64,000 nt of DNA from Deuterostichococcus epilithicus (lineage: Eukaryota > Chlorophyta > Trebouxiophyceae > Prasiolales > Stichococcaceae): assembly GCA_033439295.1 (NCBI GenBank), contig JAVTLE010000010.1:2232001-2296000 (forward strand), written 5' to 3'. Each line of letters starts with the position of its first letter. Position 1 is the stretch's first letter. This document shows positions 43,251 to 53,373 of this stretch, one piece after another. The position numbers and the translations under genes were made by a program. The notes under the pieces were generated by a model that worked only from the letters and a program-made list of their open reading frames with translations, made no database searches and was not told the origin of the DNA.

Positions 43251-45782
43251 TCATGCCTGCTTCTTCGGGACATAGAAGGATTCCTGAATCTTTCGCAGCC
43301 GCTCATGGCCGGCGCGCCACTGCCGGCCGCTGGCATTGACGGCGATCAGGAAGGCCCGATTGCCGACCGCTGTCGCCGCGATGTAGTGGTGCGGCTTGGT
43401 GGCGCCCTTCACCTCCACCTCCCTGCAGCGTTAAGATGCCCAAGATGAGGCTACTATGCAGACATTTTTACAGAGTCGTGCTTGCAAATCAGCCTGAAAC
43501 CTCAACAATAAGTGCAGCTCCAGCGACCTCACCTCCACCTCCCTACATCACTGCGCTTGCCAAGAATCACCACACGACGGCATGCGGCCGTTCAGCAGTC
43601 TTGCTGATCGAACGCTGGCTGCGTCCACCACAGTGCGTTTTGAGGTCACTCCGTGGGAACACAACGCCGTCAGACAACTGCCAGCTTTGATTGCTAGACG
43701 CACGGCGAGCTGTCGCTTGGGGAAGGTTTTTGCGCGCACTGGCTGAGGATCGGGTAGCAAGTTGTCAACGTCCAGGAGGCCGCACAGGCCAGCAGGGTGT
43801 CTCAGCACGGGTCATTTCGGCACGAGTCAGCAGCAGGAGGCAACGCAGGGGCACTTGGGCCCTAGGTTGATAGCTCCTCCGTGAGCTGCTCCCAAATGCG
43901 AGCAGGGTTGTTTGGCTGCTGAAAGGTCGTCATTCAACTCACCACTGGTAGTAGGTGCGCCCGTCTTTCTCCACCACCTCCGTCGCCGTCACGCCCTCAT
44001 CCGGCAGCGGCGCGCCGATGACCTCCGGCGCAAAGCCCGAGATGAGGCGGTCAGGGGGGCCAAGGTCCTCCAGCGACACGTCGGCGTTGAAGCCGACATC
44101 TTTGAAGCGCAGCACGGGAGCCACGATAACGATGACGTCGCCCTGCTTGCTGTTCGCGTATCGCAGGTCGATCTGCAAGGGGCAGGAATTCCAAATTCCA
44201 TGTTCCAAATATTTCACAGGGATTCCAGGCCCCAGGCGTCGCCTGCAGGGCACTGTCACCCGGTGATGCCCTCATCAATGGCAGCCTGATTGTCTGTGAG
44301 CATGGCTGCATCGCTTTCTGCCTGCCTCCGCAGCCCCTGGGCGCCCATTTGAGGCTTGACCCTTGACCGCCAGTCCTCCAGCCCATCAGCAAATCTGAAG
44401 CTGCTGATCATCAGAGAGTCTGGAACTGCTGGTAACCAGCAAAGCTGGAACTGCTGATGGCATGCGTCAGATCCCATGGCACCCCAATGCAACAGAGTCC
44501 TGTGTTGGATCCTTCCATTTCAACATTGCAGAGCGTGAAAGCATCTTGGTGCGGCGACGCTCGCAGGCACTGAGTGTACCGGCTCGAACGCCACCAGCCG
44601 AAAGGCGACGCTGAACACCGGCCTGACAAGCATGCGCAAAACTGTGCCTGACGGTGGCACTTGTGAGGATTTGCGCACCTCGGTGCCGCCCAGGTCAGCG
44701 ATGGAGACGGGAGTCTCCTCCCAGCCATCTGGAAGCCGGAAGCTGTAGCGCGGGATCTCCGACCAGCCAACGCCATGGCCCCCCGACTTGCCCTCAGGCC
44801 GCTGGTAGCTGCGAAAACCGTCTGCGTCCACGTCCTTGCTCAGGCCTGCATGTAGGCGGGTCTCCGTTCTGGACTGTCCTGGATCGCAACAAGCGGAGCT
44901 GGGCACTGGCAGCTGCAGAAGCCCTCGCATTTGATGTCCTCGCTCAGTGGGGGCGCTGTATGCTGAGTTCACCATTGCATGTTGGCGATTCTCAGACATA
45001 CAACAGCCGCACAGCAGCGCACATGATTATGTCGCATCCTTGCAAAGGCCTGCATGCAACAGCAGGTGCAACCAAGACTGCAGCCCAGAGGTCGCTGGGG
45101 GGCTGGTCACCCTGAGAGGATGCTTGACAGAAGCGCATCCAGAGGCGCACACACTGCCGGGAGCTGCGGCGTCCACTGCACCCATGGTCTGCTGAGCTCG
45201 GAGGTGCAGCTAGGCATGCGATGTGCATTACAGAACGCGGCAGAGGCTGGTGCCTCAGCCTGCTTGATGCCAGCTGAGCAGTCCTGGCCGAGAGAAAAGC
45301 TGCTGTTGCAAAAGGCTGCCAGCCCTTCTAGCGGTGCAGCTGCAGCACCAGGCACCAGACAACCGTCGCAAGCAGGGCTTCTGTTGCCGAGCTGCAGCTT
45401 TCTTTAGGAATGGCGTGCCTGGGAGCCGTCCAGCCGTGATGCCCTGCACCGCCTGCGCTGGCCGCTCGCCCGCAAGCACACTGGCCGCGGCTGCCGCCGC
45501 ACTTGACAGCAATACGCCGCGCCGCGACACGATCGCGCCCCCATCTTGCCGCTGTGCCGGTCTGGCGCGCTGTGTGGCTTCAGCCTGACGGTCCGCCATC
45601 CGCTGCGTGTATGCCGCCGCCGCTGCTGCTGTGGGAGGAGTTCGCGGCCCGCTTGTGCAGAGGAATGGCTTGTGCGCCGCCGCCGTGCTGGCAAACGGGA
45701 CAACTGCGCCGAGACTCGCCGGGCGGACTGACGGAAGCATGGTTTCAGGCTCAGGGGAACCTGCGCAACGCAGAAGATGCAT
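43251..45782 (-). CDS. PsbP-domain thylakoid-lumen protein
   Basis: Four exons: 45782 (or ATG 45737) to 45419, 44845-44679, 44172-43943, 43422-43251. The N-terminus is a bipartite transit peptide: a Ser/Ala-rich chloroplast part, then a twin-arginine, thylakoid-type signal SRRGVLLSSAAAAAASVLAG ending in RPAQA. The mature part carries the PsbP fold hallmarks of the PPD family: RPEGKSGGHGVGWSEIPRYS, PVSIADLGGTEIDLRYANSK, VVAPVLRFKDVGFNADVSLE, RTYYQWEVEV and HHYIAATAVGNRAFLIAVNA, ending ERLRKIQESF. These proteins act in the lumen, usually in assembly or support of photosystems or NDH; the exact paralogue (possibly PPD4-like) is not settled. Exon 1 most likely ends at a GC donor (CCAG|GCACGC), because both in-phase candidates are GC. 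It is divergent from NDUFB7. Confidence 0.9.
43523..43550. repeat. Echo of the PsbP-gene last exon 5' edge
   Basis: TCACCTCCACCTCCCT recurs 116 bp from the real exon start (43409-43424), in the upstream intron. Length is small, so chance cannot be excluded. Confidence 0.45.
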
Positions 45783-46472
45783 GCTCGCAGCGGGAATTTG
45801 AGCTTGCGCAGGGTGTGCAAGCTGATGCCGGAACTGGCACGGTCAGCCAAGTTTGTCTCAACCATGCATGTGAACGACCAGAACAAGATCCGACGAAGTC
45901 TACTGCAGCATCTTTGGCAAACTGCTTTCGACTTCACACAGCACCCTTGGCGATGGCAAAACGCACCAGGTCAGCCGATCGGTTTGGGAGCAGCGCTATC
46001 GGAAACGTCTGATTTCGGGTCAATCTTAGCACGCGCAACTTCTGGAACTTTCACGCAAGCACATCGGAGCAATCTGCGAACATCGCTCGCCACAGCTGCT
46101 TGCTCGGTGTCACCGAGATCCTTCTGCGTCTGCACGGAGAGTCTTCATCAGGGTTGCTGTCTTCAGTTTCATCTTCACTCACCTCTCCTTGTTGCGCACA
46201 ATCGCTGCTGCTCAGATCTGCTTTCCAGCTTCCCGGAATCGTTGGACAGGGCCATCGAGGGGCACCTCGCTACCCATCTGCTGGCTGCACTGCTGTGAGC
46301 TGCTGGTGAAAGGGTCACGGGTGATAGGGTCCTCGCTGCAGCAGGCCTCAAGCGTGTAGGCTTGATCACTCCTGTCTGATCACAGCGACACACCCGAAAG
46401 CAGCAGTAGGAGCAACTGAGGCGGCAAACGCAGCCGTGGGATTGGAGGGGCCGCGAGGGGCTGCCTCACAAC
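45783..46472. other. Divergent promoter region, PsbP-domain gene / NDUFB7
   Basis: A 0.69-kb spacer between divergent start codons. No coding exon was seen. Confidence 0.5.
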
Positions 46473-47275
46473 ATGGGCATCCTCAGCAGCCTCGGCCTCG
46501 GATCATCAGATGAGCATGCCCCACCAGCCATGGTGGCGACACAGGTATCCCAGCCCTGCCAGATGAGAGCGCCCAGTTCCCATGGCGCCCTTCTCTATTT
46601 ATGACGCAATGCTTTATGCCGCATGCGCAGCGCGGCGTCATGGATCGAAGTCAGCAAATGCTTGAAGGCACAGCTGCATGGACCCGAGAGCGCTTCCACT
46701 GGTCTGCTTTCAGTCCTGCATTTGGGCACCAGAGCCAGCTGCGTCTTTTCACAGCTGCACTGAGGATGGTGGCGTCAGCATAGTCGCCAGGCCCCGACAC
46801 AGGCCAGGCCGCTTGATGCGCCATTTGATGTGTTGGGCAGGCGCCTTATGTGCAGCGGCACGGTGGCAACAGCCTTTGACATACCTTCATCCACACGATG
46901 GATTGCTGATGCTGACCACCCCATGCATGGCATGGCATGGCAGCGGCAGCGCTTCAGCTGCTCAATATCGTCAAGCCTCTCTGCTTTCGGTTGACCCCAA
47001 GACGAGAGCCCCGCTCGAGAACCCTCATGAAATTTTACAACACGGCTTCGTTGACCTCCGACTTTCGGTTGTTGCAGGCGGAGATGAACAATGCCAAGCT
47101 GGACATTGGGTACCGGGACTTCTGCGCGCACCTGCTCATTCCGCTCAACGAGTGCCGCCGTGCCTCCTTCTACATGCCCTGGTCCTGCGGCGACGAGCGC
47201 CACAAGTACGAGAAGTGCCAGTACCTCGAGTACAAGCGGCGCGTCGCGAAGATGGACGCCGCACGATCAGCCTGA
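46473..47275 (+). CDS. NDUFB7: NADH dehydrogenase (complex I) subunit NDUFB7/B18
   Basis: This small subunit of mitochondrial complex I faces the intermembrane space. Two exons (46473-46544, 47078-47275) in phase 0 give 89 aa. It shows the twin CX9C arrangement: CAHLLIPLNEC, then CGDERHKYEKC, with the family motif YMPWSC between them. The splice joins MVATQ to AEMNNAKL, the same junction context seen in plant orthologues. The protein is shorter than plant versions at the C-terminus. Exon 1 begins MGILSSLGLG, compatible with N-terminal myristoylation (G at position 2), as is known for the animal protein. Confidence 0.95.
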
Positions 47276-48603
47276 CGGAAGTGCTACCGGTGAGGAGAAA
47301 TGCGGCGTTTCTATGGTTTTGGAACGTGGCACTGTTCAACGTGGCGCTGCTACAATCTGTGGGCTCCGGCCCGCGTGTGTAGGATTTAGGAACATGCAGA
47401 CGATTGTGCAAGCTTGCAAGGCAGGCAGTGAGCCTAGCCACTGGGAAATGGTAGCTGAGAAATTGGTGTCGAGTGTTTGGCACGCAGAGACGCCTCAATG
47501 CTGCACCGAGGGCTTTGAGATTCTGTCAGGACACCCGAGAGCCATCGTATCAATAGCAACGAGCCGAGTTGCCCTTCGTCACATTAGATCAAACTGGACA
47601 CAGTCCCCGCAGATGAGCAGCCTCATGAACCACCTGGTGACATGCCTGCAGGTTTGATGGGGAGGATGGTGGGGGAGGGCAATTGAGAAGCTAGACTGCA
47701 CAGGGGCTGCGCAACTGCAGAGGGGACAGCTGGGGCCTGAGAAATGGCCCCGGTGGAGCGTTTGCCAATGGTGAAGAGCAGCGGCGAATGGGATGATGCC
47801 AGCCAGCACATCGCTGGACCTCTGCGTGCCTGTCTGAAGGCTCTTGCCGTCAGCATGGCAGCGCGTCTCTTACACGTTGACTGCAATGGCCGTCGAAATG
47901 CCAGCCGTGAGGTCGAGGCATCTTGCGGCATATTGGTAGGTAGTTGCAACACGAGGCTGTTCAAGCAGCGAATTTGTGCGAATTTTACTCTCCAGCACTG
48001 CAGTGCCTTTACATCACGAATCACTCTCTGGTGCACAATCCACGACTCTGGCTGTGTTGCTCAAAGCTCAACAGTTGCAGGAACCTGCAACCCAAGATCG
48101 CATGCAACGCTGCCCAATCATGTGCCAAAATGTTGTCACCGACCAGTCTGCGAAACTGTGTCACGCCACATGCCCTTCGAGTACCGACAGGGCAACTGCA
48201 ATTGCAAGATGATTCACCACACTCCGCTGGACCAGTCTACATCGGGCGGGCGTGACTGATGCGGCACGAGCTCCTCACTCTCTTGGCGGTTCCCACGGGC
48301 CGGATAGCTGCTCAGCGGCAGTCCGCAGCTCCTGCTTGAGCTCATCTGCGCAGGAGGGGTACAGCTGTTGTGCGCTGTCCTGTTCGTCCGAGGACCAAAA
48401 CCTTGCATGCAAAGCTGAACTTCATTTCGGCGGTTCATGCGCCCCGCATCCGTGGCACACCCTGGCTGAAATGTCTTTGGCGCTTAGAGCGTCCGCCGCA
48501 GCCAGATGCCTGCTGGCACAGCGCCTTGTTCGAGGGAGGTGAAGGAAAGCTTGTTTCTAAAGTCACGAGGCGCGTGCGGGTCTCGAGAGGATTGAGCGGC
48601 GCC
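47276..48603. other. Convergent 3' region
   Basis: About 1.3 kb between the converging NDUFB7 and Nudix genes. Short ORFs only; no recognisable exon. Further 3' exons of the Nudix gene are possible. Confidence 0.45.
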
Positions 48604-50309
48604 TCATGGTGGGGGGGTGGAAGGATCTTCGGATTGCTCACTGTGAAGCACCCTTGTGGTACCCCTGCTCATGACGCCGCACCCACCATTCGGCCAGGCA
48701 GCGCACAGACGACCCGTCTCGTGGGCCGAGCAGCCGGAGCGTTCCGGGGCACTGCTCACAGAAGCTGGGGTTTCGGGGCAAAGTGGAGCAGCGCTGCAGC
48801 TTTTCATTGAAATCCTGGAGTCCCCACCTTCCGAGGCTACCTCGCCCCGCTCGGCCAGCTGCGCGAAGGCGGTGCGGACGACCAGGCGGTGGTCGAACGC
48901 CAGCGGCGGCAGCTGCGCCACTGGGAACCACTGTGCATCGGCGGCGTCATCCTGTGGGGGCAGGACATTAGGATTGTTCGAGTGTTCTGGCGCACAACAG
49001 CGCACGAGGTGGAAATAGGGATCGAAGTTGCTACCCGCACCAGGATTTGTGCATGCTGCTTTCGCCTGCAGCTGTGAAGCGCATGCCACGGCGCCGCAGC
49101 TGCTGACACCAGCCGAGCAGCAAGGCATGCAGGCAACCCTTAGGCGATGCAGTGAGGTGTCAGTTATCAGGGTCCGAGGGCGAGCGCCGCACCGCAGCCT
49201 TGACGCCCAGGCGGGAGGACGGCACCAGAGCGGCATATGCGACCGTCACTGTCCAGCCTCGCGGGTCCCGCCCTGGGTCGCCAAAAGCGCCCACCTGCGG
49301 CCCGACAATGGTATCGCAAGCCGCATGAGCGGCGGGGCTCGCAAGCCGGCCGCAGGGTTTGAAGGCCCTGGCAACCGCCGCTCAAAAGGGGCATACATGT
49401 CTGTCGGGTCATGGCTTAGCGTCTTCGGCCACACGCCGTCAGGTAGCGACTGAGTCGCTCGGACGACACTGGTGTTGCATGACTTGGGAGTGCAGCATGC
49501 AGTCATTCGCCAACTGTAATACAATGTGAAACGCATTAGTCAAAAGGCTGTCATAGCTTGACAGACGTCTTCTCATAGCTTCCACGAAGGCGCAACAGGC
49601 GCAGAGAGACTTGCCTGGAAGAGGTCTGTGTCAGACGGCTTGACGGACGTTTCCTCCTCCAGTTCCCGCGCTGCAGCCGCATCCAGCGGTTCGTTTTCGT
49701 CGACAAAGCCACCAGGCAGCGCCCACTGGCCCTGCAGCACAGCAAGCAATACTCGGTCACTGATTTGGTGGGACAAGCAAACGCCTCGGGATCCGCAAAG
49801 CGCTGCATGCTGTAGCCACCTGCACTGTCGAACGTGCTCGGCCGCCATGCTGCTGGGCGCAACTGCAGGGCGAGGGAATGGGAGGCGACTTGCTTTGCAG
49901 GGAGGGTTCTTGCGCTGGATCAGCAGCAGTTGCAGCGGCTTGCCACGCGCCTCCGGCCGGGACACAACAGCCGCGTCGACAGTGACGGACGGGCGCGGGT
50001 ACCTGCATGAAGGAGAGCAGCGCATGCACATCATAGTGTCAATATGTGTTAGAGCAACGGCGCTTTGGAATATGCCCCCACGACCGATGCGCCTTTCACC
50101 TGTATCGTTGTTGCAAGCACAGAGGTCGCAGTCTCGCACTTATAGCTGTGCTCCTGTGACTGTGTCGCCATTGCAGTGACGCCGAGCCCTCGGACCAACG
50201 GTCGACGCCCGGCGAGTGCGAAAGAGGGCTTCACCAGCTGCCCGGCGTGCGTGAACGACCGCTGCAGTAGCGTGGATGCTCGCAGCATCGACTGCGCCTG
50301 CATGCGCAC
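48604..50309 (-). CDS. Nudix hydrolase
   Basis: Five exons: 50309-50140, 50002-49894, 49731-49615, 49294-49193, 48951-48604, giving up to 281 aa. The Nudix box is complete in exon 3: GGFVDENEPLDAAAARELEE followed by ET, matching GX5EX7REUXEEXGU except Thr for Gly near its end. Flanking motifs YPRPSVTVDAAVV, LLLIQRKNPPCKGQWALPGG and AQWFPVAQLPPLAFDH fit the ADP-ribose/NAD-type subfamily, but the substrate cannot be read from sequence. The first exon is rich in Arg/Ser/Ala without acids for about 35 residues, so organelle targeting is plausible. Introns after exons 2 and 3 both have GC donors with GCAAGT consensus. The tail after LAERGE is Ser-rich and may be spliced differently (GAG|GTAGCC). 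It is divergent from the next gene. Confidence 0.88.
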
Positions 50310-50758
50310 AAGCAGCAGACGCCATCAGCATTCTGCAGGAGCCGTGTGTGGCGTATCGCTTAGTAGGATTTGCACATCTGTCAAGCGTATGATGCATGAC
50401 TCTGGAGGCGCACCAGCTTGTGAAGATTGTCAGGAGGTTCGCCCTTGCCCGTCGCCACGCAGGTCGCAGGTTGCAGTGTGAAGGTCCTCAAGGTTGAGCA
50501 AGCTAGAGCGGAGTCTGGAGGTGAATAAGTGTGATCGCAAAAGCGATGCGACACTCCTGCTGTTGAATGTGCGGGTGCAAAAGGACTCGCAGAGGAGCTG
50601 TCCTTGACGATGAGCCCCAATTGTGTTGGTACAAACATGATCAATGATCAGTCAATCTCCCACAGTACGTCACATACAACTTGTCGAGCCAGCTGCGCTT
50701 CATCAGCACAGTGACGCGAAGGGCTGCGCTATACAGTATTGTCAGTACTCGATCCAGG
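50310..50758. other. Divergent promoter region, Nudix / type I membrane protein
   Basis: A 0.45-kb spacer between divergent start codons. No exon was seen. Confidence 0.5.
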
Positions 50759-51886
50759 ATGCAGCCGGGCACCGCCGCGCTGCTGGTGCACCTGCTGTCT
50801 CTGGTCTGCAGCTGCCACAGCACGGTCCTGCGGCCAGATGAGCCTTTGTGGCGCGAGGTCATAGACCTAGATGGCGACAGCATCAGGTGGAGGCCTCCTT
50901 GATCTACAAATATGTTGCCCTGGCTGGACACAGCCCGCCGTCCCTGACAATGACATGCCTTCCTGCAACCACAGGTACCCACTAGGTGGACTAGTTACGG
51001 GCAAAAGCTACGAAATACGAGTCTCCTGGCCCGCGACGGTGACCTCCAGCTGTTGCAAAATCCTTCTTTGACTGCTTGCTGCAGTTCTGCTGCCGCGGTG
51101 GTTGACAGGTGCAAGGTGTGCTGCGCAGGTGCCCTCAACCATCGTGCTGCAGCTGGAGACAGACGACCAGGCGTTGCATCCGCACACGCACAGGCGAGTC
51201 CAGCGCAGGATAGCAGCAGCCCGAGATGGTTTTCCCGCCTGGCAGCTGCGAGCTAGCCGAAGGCGATTGGCTGTTGGTGCAGGAAGCTGCTGGACACAGA
51301 GAGGACCGTCTTTCGTGCTGAAGGCGCCACGGTAAGCAAGGTCACATGCTTTATGCATGTAGTCATTGCTGCTGGCGTGCAATCGATGAATGAAGCAGTT
51401 TGCTGCAATGATCACCCGGAAACACACGCTACAGTCTGCCTTTGCAGACATACACCGTCCGCATGTCTGCAAAGCGCCGCAGCCGACACAGAGACGGACC
51501 CCGCGGCGGCGCCCGGCAGCTTGTTTACAACATAGGTGTGCCACCACCGGCAGCAGGCTGATGTTTCTATATGCAGGTTCGCATGGGCATCCTTTTCACA
51601 TGAGACCATAGGTTTTCAGGCTGTGAGGCCGACATGCTTGCGGTCAGCCTTGCAGCGTTGCAGAGTGGCTGGTTCTGGTTGAGTGCTGGTGGAGTCTCGA
51701 GCAAAGCGAATGTCGGCAAGGCAGACAGTGCTGGTCTGATCCTGTTGTCATTCTTGATCTGTAGTGATGGAGCCGCTTCGCCTCGGCATGCCGCGCAGTG
51801 CCTGGCCGGTCGCGCTCATGTGCCTGGGCACCATCATCGTGAGCTTCGAAGCGAATGCTCTCATGCATCGGTTGTGCAAGCAATGA
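50759..51886 (+). CDS. Small type I membrane protein, unknown function
   Basis: Five exons in continuous phase give 189 aa: 50759-50886, 50975-51038, 51129-51331, 51483-51535, 51765-51886. Residues 1-20 form a signal peptide (MQPGTAALLVHLLSLVCSC). A lumenal part contains LVTGKSYEIRVSWPATVPST then IVLQLETDD, which looks like a small beta-sandwich. A C-terminal hydrophobic segment AWPVALMCLGTIIVSF precedes a short tail. The layout (signal, lumenal beta domain, single C-terminal span) resembles uncharacterised ER proteins of plants, but I cannot name the family. The exon 3 to exon 4 junction was chosen to keep phase and the hydrophobic C-terminus; an alternative reading stops at 51535. Confidence 0.6.
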
Positions 51887-53373
51887 TGCATGCTTGAGCA
51901 CCTCGGAGTGCAAGCGACGCATGCCTGAGGAGATGCTGCGCCCCTTGCTCATTAGTTGCAGTCGATGCGATACGTGACGTTAGCATCTGGAGGTGGCCCT
52001 GTGTCCACACAATACTGGAGTCCTGCTGATACTTCGATTTCATGGCGCATGGGTGTGCAGGGCGTCCTCCTGATCGTGCCATTTTGGGTGGATCATGTCG
52101 TGCCATGGGCAGTTGCGCGCATCCTCAGGTCACCTCCGGGTGGGAAGACTCTGCAAGCGCATGGGTCAGCTACTGTGCGGCAGAAGAGGGGTTGACGCAC
52201 TGCCAGCAGCAACGAGCAAGAGCAGCTTGTCGCAGCGGCACGAGATTGCGCATGTACGTTGCACACTGAAGGCAAGTGCGCTTTCAACTGTCTTGCACTT
52301 TTCTTGCCGCCACAGTCTTGCATCTCTAGGGCAACGATAATGAGCATGCGTCTTGTCTGCTTCGGGGCAGCGTTGGCAAGGTACAGAAGAATTTTCGGTG
52401 CGCAGGTGGCATGACACGAGGCAGTCAGCGAGCTCAGAGCCGGCCCGGCTGCCACGATAGCTACCCTGTACTGCTGTCGTGAACACAAGTGGCGCCCATC
52501 GGTATGTTCTCATTTGCGGAACCTGCCGTTGGAGGCAGTTGAAGGAGCAGCGGGCTTCAAACACGAGGTTAGTCGAGACGCCCGGGCAGACCGCGAAACA
52601 TGCGCCTGCACCTGGCGCGCTGGCTGTTTCTCACGCGCTATCTAGGTTTTCAGCACCGAGTGAGCGTTTGGACGCCATAAGCGCATCGGATCAACCCTGT
52701 GTTCCAATGCAAAGCTGAGAAAGTGCGAGGCCCAAAACACGCACCGCGCCGGAAGGCGCGCACCTCCTTCTTCCAGCTGCTGATAGTGTGACGCTGCTGT
52801 CAGACGTCGTGGAAGTTCCTTCCCGATGCGCAGCTCTCTGACACGATACAGCGCACAGCCTCTCTTCGTATCGTGTGTACGGTGTCCCCTGGAGACAAAA
52901 CCTCCATTTCACCGCCATGGGCGAAAAGCAGGTGTTATCACGTGCCTGTTTCCGCACCGCTTCTATGAGGGCGGACCAGCCGCAATCTAGGCCCTTGCAC
53001 CCTGCGGACCTGCAGCCGAATTGGCCAGCTGATCTTCGCCGACAATGCTGCCTGATGCACAAGATCTCTATGAGTCATGGAGGCTCTTCAGCTGAACAAA
53101 GCGACCGAATTGAAAAAGTGCAAGATCTCAGCCCAGAGCGCTTGCTGAACGGTCGGGCGCCAGGCCCAGCTAGATACTTTCTGTCGCGCAGAGGGGCCTG
53201 GCAGCCGGCAGTGTCGGATGCAGGTGTGCGGGTACGTACGGAGGCCCACCTCCTGTGCGGCGCGACAGGACGCAGGGAACGCCTACTGGGGCGCGCCGGC
53301 CGGCTTGCCTCGCAGTGGGCATGCCACCTGAGGTCAAGCAGAATTTGAACAGCGCCGCGCGCTGCCCGTGGGG
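51887..53373. other. No gene recognised (about 1.5 kb)
   Basis: Short overlapping ORFs on both strands and no domain or consistent splice chain. It precedes the zinc-finger gene and should hold its promoter. Confidence 0.4.
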
